From positions 1-10,112 of the forward strand of contig JAIDBM010000213.1 of the NCBI GenBank assembly GCA_029056365.1: 10,112 nucleotides of DNA, in the 5' to 3' direction. Each line of letters starts with the position of its first letter. Position 1 is the stretch's first letter. This stretch comes from Muribaculaceae bacterium. Its GTDB lineage: Bacteria; Bacteroidota; Bacteroidia; Bacteroidales; Muribaculaceae. Positions 5,612-10,112 of the stretch are shown one piece after another. The position numbers and the translations under genes were made by a program. The notes beneath the pieces were generated by a model. That model was not told the DNA's origin, made no database searches, and was given only the letters and a program-made list of their open reading frames with translations.

Positions 5612-7309
5612 ATGCGCAGGCTTCTGCCCGTAACACTCATTGCCGCAGTGATTGTGCCGGCGGTATTTGCCACAGACCAGTCGCGTGCGAAATCCGGAAA
5701 ATCCGAGATCAGACCACAGATACAGAATGTCAGCCGGGAAAACACCGACATGGTGTTTCTGGAACGTGCCGATGAACTGTACAAGCACCGCACCGACTCG
5801 TTCATGATTGTGAACGGAAATGTGGAATTCCGCCGCATGGGCATGTTCATGTACTGCGACAGCGCCCACTATTGGCCCGGAGAGCAACGCTTCCGGGCTT
5901 TCGGCAATGTAAAAATGCAGCAAGGCGACACTCTGTTCGTATACGCCGACAGCCTTGACTATGACGACCGCACCAAACTTGCCGTGCTGTTTGCCGAGCC
6001 TCCGAAAAAAGTAACGATGATCAACCGTGATGTGAAACTCGAAACCGACTTCACATTTTACTATGATCTGGCCCGTGAACTCGGCTGGTATAACCAGTTC
6101 GGAGTGCTCACCGACCCCGACAACCGCCTTGAATCGGTGGCAGGCGAATATTCACCCCCTACCAAAGACGCCGTTTTCACCGACGGAGTGGTGTTGAACG
6201 CACACAGCAAATCAGACACTCTCGTAATAAGGTCGCAGGCACTATACTATAATACCGAAAGCAAGATAGCCGAACTGTATACACCAAGTGAAATCATAAA
6301 CCGGCGCGGAACAATATTTACATCCGCTGCGGTATATAACACCGGCACCGACAACTGCGAGCTGTTCGACCGGTCGACTGTAGTGACTCCGGAGGGCCGC
6401 TTCCTTACGGCCGACACACTCTACTACACCCGGCAGATGGCTGAGTACACGGCTCTCGGCAACATGGAGCTCACCGACACCGTCCGAAAAGTACAGCTTA
6501 TAGGCGACTACGGCTATTACAACGAAACAGTGGATTCATCGTATGTAACCGGGCATGCGCTGATGAAGGAATATTCCAAGGGCGACACCTTGTATCTTCA
6601 CGGGCATCAGATTGAATCGTTTCTGAAAGTGGACAGCATCGTTACCGCCGCCGACACCATAGCCGGCATACCGGAGTCGCTGACTGTTGATTCCACACAC
6701 GTAAGTGTGATATATCCGAGAGTGCGCTTCTATCGCACCGATCTTCAAGGCATATGCGACAGCATGCGGATTACCGAGGCCGACTCCATGCTGCGCATGT
6801 TTGTGAGCCCGGTGGTATGGAACGGCGAACGGCAAATATCCGGACGTCAGATTGCCGTACACTTCAACGATTCGACATACGACCGCGTGAGCCTGCCTGA
6901 CATGGGATTCTCGGCCGAGCACATCGAAGCCTCGCATTACAATCAGATCAGCGGCAAGGAAATGACCGCCTATTTCACCGATGGCAATCTCCGCCATATT
7001 GATATAAGCGGCAATGTGGAGCTTATTCTGTATCCCGAAGAAGCCGACAGCACGATCAACAAAATTGTAAATGCGGAAAGCAGCTTTCTAAGCGCCGACT
7101 TTGTAGGACGTACCACCGAAAAGATTAAAATGTGGCCGGAAACCACCGGTACTGTGACACCGCTTTTCCTGGCAAAAAAAAGCATATTTTTTCTTCCTAA
7201 GTTCAGATGGTTCACCGGTATTCGGCCTTCGTCTCCGGCCGATGTGATGGTGATTCCGAAGGAGATGGACGAACTCATGGACCAGGCCCGCAACAACTCC
7301 GGCCTCTGA
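5612..7309 (+). CDS. OstA/LptA-like periplasmic protein (lipopolysaccharide-transport type)
   Basis: The 565-residue product starts at ATG 5612, chosen because it opens MRRLLPVTLIAAVIVPAVFA, a clear Sec signal peptide, with TDQ as the likely mature start. An ATG at 5555 in the same frame would overlap surA and place an unnatural basic extension before the signal. The mature protein is beta-rich and built from repeated OstA/LptA-type strands. A GNV or GNM turn followed by a DTL, D(S)L or similar strand recurs at about residues 69 (GNVEF), 98 (GNVKM, then QQGDTLFVYADSLDYD), 283 (GNMEL) and 467 (GNVEL). Proteins of this fold form beta-jellyroll bridges that pass lipopolysaccharide across the periplasm. 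The Bacteroidota OstA-like family is longer than Escherichia coli LptA and its exact role is less well defined. Lying directly downstream of surA suggests coupled expression of outer-membrane protein and lipid biogenesis. No LptD-type C-terminal barrel domain is recognisable, so it is not full LptD. It ends with TGA, and the next promoter begins 2 bases later. Confidence 0.85.
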   Translation: MRRLLPVTLIAAVIVPAVFATDQSRAKSGKSEIRPQIQNVSRENTDMVFLERADELYKHRTDSFMIVNGNVEFRRMGMFMYCDSAHYWPGEQRFRAFGNVKMQQGDTLFVYADSLDYDDRTKLAVLFAEPPKKVTMINRDVKLETDFTFYYDLARELGWYNQFGVLTDPDNRLESVAGEYSPPTKDAVFTDGVVLNAHSKSDTLVIRSQALYYNTESKIAELYTPSEIINRRGTIFTSAAVYNTGTDNCELFDRSTVVTPEGRFLTADTLYYTRQMAEYTALGNMELTDTVRKVQLIGDYGYYNETVDSSYVTGHALMKEYSKGDTLYLHGHQIESFLKVDSIVTAADTIAGIPESLTVDSTHVSVIYPRVRFYRTDLQGICDSMRITEADSMLRMFVSPVVWNGERQISGRQIAVHFNDSTYDRVSLPDMGFSAEHIEASHYNQISGKEMTAYFTDGNLRHIDISGNVELILYPEEADSTINKIVNAESSFLSADFVGRTTEKIKMWPETTGTVTPLFLAKKSIFFLPKFRWFTGIRPSSPADVMVIPKEMDELMDQARNNSGL

Positions 7310-7310
7310 T

Positions 7311-7342
7311 TTTGGAAGATTGAAGTATTTACTGTAAATTTG
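7311..7342 (+). promoter_or_regulatory. Consensus Bacteroidota promoter of the dCMP deaminase unit
   Basis: TTTG at 7311-7314 and TAAATTTG at 7335-7342 are exact matches to the Bacteroides -33 and -7 elements, with 20 bases between them (usual 19-21). The expected start of transcription is near 7349, only about 5 bases before ATG 7354. The -33 box begins 2 bases after the ostA stop codon. This is the clearest promoter in the window. Confidence 0.8.
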
Positions 7343-7353
7343 CAGACTTAATT

Positions 7354-7788
7354 ATGTCAACTACTCATCTGAAACAGGAAACTCTCGATAAACGCTATCT
7401 GCGTATGGCTTCGATATGGGCCGAAAACTCATATTGCCGGCGACGTCAGGTCGGTGCCCTGATTGTAAAAGACCAGGCAATAATATCCGATGGCTACAAC
7501 GGCACACCGGCAGGTTTCGAGAACATATGTGAAGACGACAACGGGGCAACCAAACCTTATGTGCTGCATGCCGAAGCCAATGCGATAACCAAACTCGCGC
7601 GTTGCAACAACTCGGGCCAGGACGCCACTTTATATATAACCGCCTCGCCATGCATCGAATGTGCCAAGCTCATTATTCAGGCAGGCATACGCCGTGTAGT
7701 GTTCAACGAGCTATACCGTCTCTCGGACGGAATCGACCTGTTGCGCAGAGCCGGAGTGGAATGCGTGCATATCGAACAAGTACAATAA
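7354..7788 (+). CDS. Deoxycytidylate (dCMP) deaminase
   Basis: This cytosolic, zinc-dependent enzyme deaminates dCMP to dUMP, the substrate of thymidylate synthase. The 144-residue length fits the ComEB/dCMP deaminase group. Zinc ligands and the catalytic base are visible: His72 and Glu74 in LHAEANAI, and Cys100 and Cys103 in the SPCIEC motif. Upstream, RRRQVGALIVKDQAIISDGYNGTPAGFENICED is the usual substrate-binding segment, with the family NGTP signature. The preferred start is ATG 7354; the predicted transcript begins about 5 bases earlier, so the mRNA would be nearly leaderless and no ribosome-binding sequence is present. It probably heads an operon with the protease and the folate enzyme downstream. 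Full-length, with no key residue missing. A ComEB-like role in DNA uptake is not supported by anything nearby. Confidence 0.95.
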   Translation: MSTTHLKQETLDKRYLRMASIWAENSYCRRRQVGALIVKDQAIISDGYNGTPAGFENICEDDNGATKPYVLHAEANAITKLARCNNSGQDATLYITASPCIECAKLIIQAGIRRVVFNELYRLSDGIDLLRRAGVECVHIEQVQ

Positions 7789-7806
7789 CACATTGAAGAC
7801 ATAACC

Positions 7807-7834
7807 CTGACGTCAGCATTCACGTCGGACCGAC
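7807..7834 (+). repeat. Two short perfect palindromes ahead of the S41 protease gene
   Basis: The 56-base gap between the deaminase and protease genes holds CTGACGTCAG (7807-7816, perfect 10-base palindrome) and GTCGGACCGAC (7824-7834, 5-bp arms around one A). No TAnnTTTG element is present, so the protease gene is probably read from the upstream promoter. The palindromes could bind a regulator, or could be chance. Confidence 0.3.
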
Positions 7835-7844
7835 TCTGAAATAA

Positions 7845-9491
7845 ATGAAAAACCATAACAGAATAATCTATTGGTTCCCGATTATAGGTGCCGCGCTACT
7901 TTGCGCCGGCATGTGGCTCGGCTTCCTTCTCTCGCCAAGAGTGAATCTTTCATCGGCTCAACGAAAAATACTCGAAGTATTCGACCTCATAAACAGCGAA
8001 TATGTCGATGATGTATCGATTGATTCTCTGGTAGAACTTACCGTTCCGGAAATTCTGCACAATCTGGACCCTCATTCAGCCTACATTTCGGCAAGAGACC
8101 TCGACAAGGTAAATTCCGAGCTTGAAGGCAGCTTCGGGGGTATAGGCATACAGTTCCAGACGCCTGGTGATACAGTTACTGTAGTTGAAGTAATCGGCGG
8201 CTCTCCGGCCGATAAGGCCGGTCTGCTTCCAGGCGACCGTATAATTGCCGTAGACGGAAAGGAAATCGCCGGCAAGAAAATCGATACTCAGGATATTTTC
8301 TCAATGTTGCGCGGACGACGAGGCACAAAGGTAGCCCTTGACATAAGACGGCCCGGACAAAAAGACATTCAAAAATACACTATTATCCGTGGCGACATTC
8401 CGCAGCCAAGCATCGAGGGTGTATATATGACTCCGGATTCAGTGGGTTATGTCCGGGTTAGTAAATTCGCCCGCGACACCTACGAGCAGTTCTACAAAGC
8501 CCTTGTAAACCTTAAGTTCCAGGGAGCAAAGAGTTATATCGTGGATTTGCGCGGCAACACCGGCGGATACATGGAGCCGGCCGTATTGATGGCTAACGAA
8601 TTCCTGGAATATGGAAACGTAATCGTGGAAACCCGTGGACGGAAACATGAAGACAATTCCATCGTAAATGCCGACGGCACCGGATTGTTCCAGGACGCGC
8701 CCCTGGCAGTTCTTATCGATGAAGTATCGGCCAGCGCAAGCGAGATTTTCTCAGGAGCAATGCAAGACAACGACCGAGCTGTAATCATAGGCCGCCGAAG
8801 CTTCGGCAAAGGTCTTGTGCAAAAGCCTATAATGCTTGCCGACAGTTCCGAACTGAGACTCACCGTCCAGCGTTACTACACTCCGTCGGGCCGTTGCATA
8901 CAGAAAGATTACCTTACCGACGGAATCGATGAATACGAAACCGAAATTTACCGCCGCTACCTCAACGGCGAGGTATTCGGGTCGGATGTGGCATCAGACA
9001 GCACAATCGATGCATCGCTGATATTCCATACTTCCGGAGGTCGCAAGGTTTACGGAGGTGGCGGAATCAGTCCCGACTATTTTGTTCCGACAGATACCAT
9101 TCGACGCAACACTTATTATGTAAGCGTGGCAAACAAGGGCCTCATCAATTCGTATGCTTACGAATATGTAGACCTTAACCGCGAGGAATTGTCGAAATAC
9201 AAAAACGTCGATGATCTGCTCAGAAATCTCGACAACGACTATGTGCTTCTGAATTCATTCGTACGCTACGCAGTAGACAAGGGTGTAAGACGCCGTCCGT
9301 ACTACATTGAACAATCCGCTTCGCTGATTGTTAACCAACTGAAGGCTCTTATAGTGCGTTATGTGCTTGGATTCGATGCCTTCTATAGTGTTTACAACCG
9401 TGAAGACGAGGATGTGATCAAAGCCTTGCGAATCATAGGCGAAGGCAAGGCCGACTTCCCCGTCCTTACTGGTTCTGAAATAAAAAAATAA
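7845..9491 (+). CDS. S41-family (C-terminal processing) PDZ protease
   Basis: This is a 548-residue serine protease of the CtpA/Prc type, anchored in the inner membrane and facing the periplasm, where such enzymes trim or degrade envelope proteins. The order is a short cytoplasmic N-terminus, one membrane segment (FPIIGAALLCAGMWLGFLLS, residues 11-30), a helical region with LDPHSAYIS, a PDZ domain (about 98-178, starting FGGIGIQF and including GSPADKAGLLPGDRIIAVDG), then the S41 core from VGYVRVSKF (about 200). The core carries VDLRGNTGG and the catalytic SASASEIFSGAMQD with Ser297 (middle Ser), Lys322 in FGKGLVQ and Gln326, the usual 25- and 4-residue spacings. YYTPSGRCIQ and the GGGISPDYFVP strand follow, then a helical C-terminal domain of about 130 residues. 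All catalytic residues are present. It starts at ATG 7845, 56 bases after the deaminase gene, with an A-rich leader (GAAATAA). Its substrates cannot be told from the sequence; the chaperone genes upstream are a plausible functional link. Confidence 0.95.
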   Translation: MKNHNRIIYWFPIIGAALLCAGMWLGFLLSPRVNLSSAQRKILEVFDLINSEYVDDVSIDSLVELTVPEILHNLDPHSAYISARDLDKVNSELEGSFGGIGIQFQTPGDTVTVVEVIGGSPADKAGLLPGDRIIAVDGKEIAGKKIDTQDIFSMLRGRRGTKVALDIRRPGQKDIQKYTIIRGDIPQPSIEGVYMTPDSVGYVRVSKFARDTYEQFYKALVNLKFQGAKSYIVDLRGNTGGYMEPAVLMANEFLEYGNVIVETRGRKHEDNSIVNADGTGLFQDAPLAVLIDEVSASASEIFSGAMQDNDRAVIIGRRSFGKGLVQKPIMLADSSELRLTVQRYYTPSGRCIQKDYLTDGIDEYETEIYRRYLNGEVFGSDVASDSTIDASLIFHTSGGRKVYGGGGISPDYFVPTDTIRRNTYYVSVANKGLINSYAYEYVDLNREELSKYKNVDDLLRNLDNDYVLLNSFVRYAVDKGVRRRPYYIEQSASLIVNQLKALIVRYVLGFDAFYSVYNREDEDVIKALRIIGEGKADFPVLTGSEIKK

Positions 9492-9513
9492 CAACATACT
9501 CTCTCCCGGCATT

Positions 9514-10074
9514 ATGGACAAACAGCGCATACGAACCCAGATGAAAGCCCGGAAGGCTCTGCTCGACGAGCCTGAAAAAGCTCTTGCGGCGGACCGTGCC
9601 TTCAATCTGATGGAACAGACAGCCGCATTCATGCTCTCCGAGCATATACTACTCTACCATTCCCTTCCGGATGAGCTCTCAACGAGAGAATTCATTAACC
9701 GCTGGGCCGGACGGAAGCACTTTTATCTTCCCCGCGTAAACGGTGTGAATCTCGAAATCCTGCCCTACGAACAGAGTCGTCTTCATCTGGGCGCTTTCAA
9801 CATCGAGGAACCTGATGGCGATACTCCGCTTCCCGATCTGGATATAATCGAAATGGTGGTGGTGCCGGGAGTGGCGTTCGACCGACGCGGCAACCGCATC
9901 GGACGGGGAAAAGGCTACTACGACCGGCTGCTTTCGAATCTTAAAGCCCTTACCGTGGGCGTAGCCTACGATTTCCAGCTTATCGATGAAATCGACAGCG
10001 AGGAACATGATGTGCGCGTAAACTATATTATAACCGACCGGCATATCATAGCGTGTGGAAACCGACGAAAATAA
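9514..10074 (+). CDS. 5-formyltetrahydrofolate cyclo-ligase
   Basis: Also called 5,10-methenyltetrahydrofolate synthetase, this cytosolic enzyme uses ATP to convert 5-formyl-tetrahydrofolate to 5,10-methenyl-tetrahydrofolate, returning a storage and inhibitory folate to the active one-carbon pool. The 186-residue protein is of normal length. The N-terminal basic helix (MDKQRIRTQMKARKALL) fits the nucleotide/folate-binding start of the family. ILLYHSLPDELST and KHFYLPRV are the usual central strands. The diagnostic motif runs from Pro118 as PGVAFDRRGNRIGRGKGYYDRLL, with the glycine-rich GRGKGYYDR at residues 130-138. YDFQLIDEIDSEEHDVRVNYIITD is the conserved C-terminal block. The gene begins 22 bases after the protease stop with no separate promoter, so it is likely the last gene of the deaminase unit. 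Both enzymes feed thymidylate synthesis, which makes their linkage sensible. No terminator is visible before the window ends. Confidence 0.95.
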   Translation: MDKQRIRTQMKARKALLDEPEKALAADRAFNLMEQTAAFMLSEHILLYHSLPDELSTREFINRWAGRKHFYLPRVNGVNLEILPYEQSRLHLGAFNIEEPDGDTPLPDLDIIEMVVVPGVAFDRRGNRIGRGKGYYDRLLSNLKALTVGVAYDFQLIDEIDSEEHDVRVNYIITDRHIIACGNRRK

Positions 10075-10112
10075 TTTTACACAGACTGCACATATGACAA
10101 TCCGGCTATAGG

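Noticed and set aside
10075..10112. Possible new gene or promoter at the right edge (ATG 10094; TAATTTTA near 10074)
   Set aside because: The frame from ATG 10094 stops after five codons, and the promoter-like string lacks the essential G; too little sequence remains.

Overview
The window looks like a chromosomal core region of a member of the Bacteroidales (Bacteroidota), possibly a Muribaculaceae-type gut bacterium. The evidence is the protein set, the roughly 50% G+C by eye, the lack of Shine-Dalgarno sequences, A-rich leaders, and promoters of the Bacteroidota type (TTTG plus TAnnTTTG). All genes lie on the + strand. The family-level placement is inference from sequence character; no database search was possible.

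Region 1 (1-1140): the 3' three quarters of guaB (IMP dehydrogenase), cut by the window edge and closed by a strong hairpin terminator. Region 2 (1256-7309): an envelope-biogenesis block. It holds three SurA/parvulin-type periplasmic folding factors in a row, followed by an OstA/LptA-like protein. The first is a two-parvulin-domain protein of about 630 residues whose reading frame is broken by one in-frame TAA at codon 41. The second is a 282-residue lipoprotein with a degenerate parvulin region. The third is a canonical SurA with two parvulin domains. The OstA-like protein follows SurA by 14 bases and is almost certainly co-transcribed with it. Hairpins and promoter elements between the first three genes suggest separate transcription units.

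Region 3 (7311-10074): a clear Bacteroidota promoter starts a new unit of dCMP deaminase, an S41-family PDZ protease anchored in the inner membrane, and 5-formyltetrahydrofolate cyclo-ligase. The deaminase and the cyclo-ligase both serve dTMP and one-carbon metabolism. The protease acts in the periplasm and links the unit to the envelope theme. The final 38 bases hold no recognisable gene.

The best second-look observations are the single nonsense codon that cuts the signal peptide away from an otherwise intact chaperone gene, the non-catalytic-looking parvulin lipoprotein between two PPIase genes, the nearly leaderless dCMP deaminase promoter, and a perfect 15-base inverted repeat just upstream of the surA promoter element. 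I see no mobile element, CRISPR array, tRNA, rRNA or clearly novel multi-gene system.
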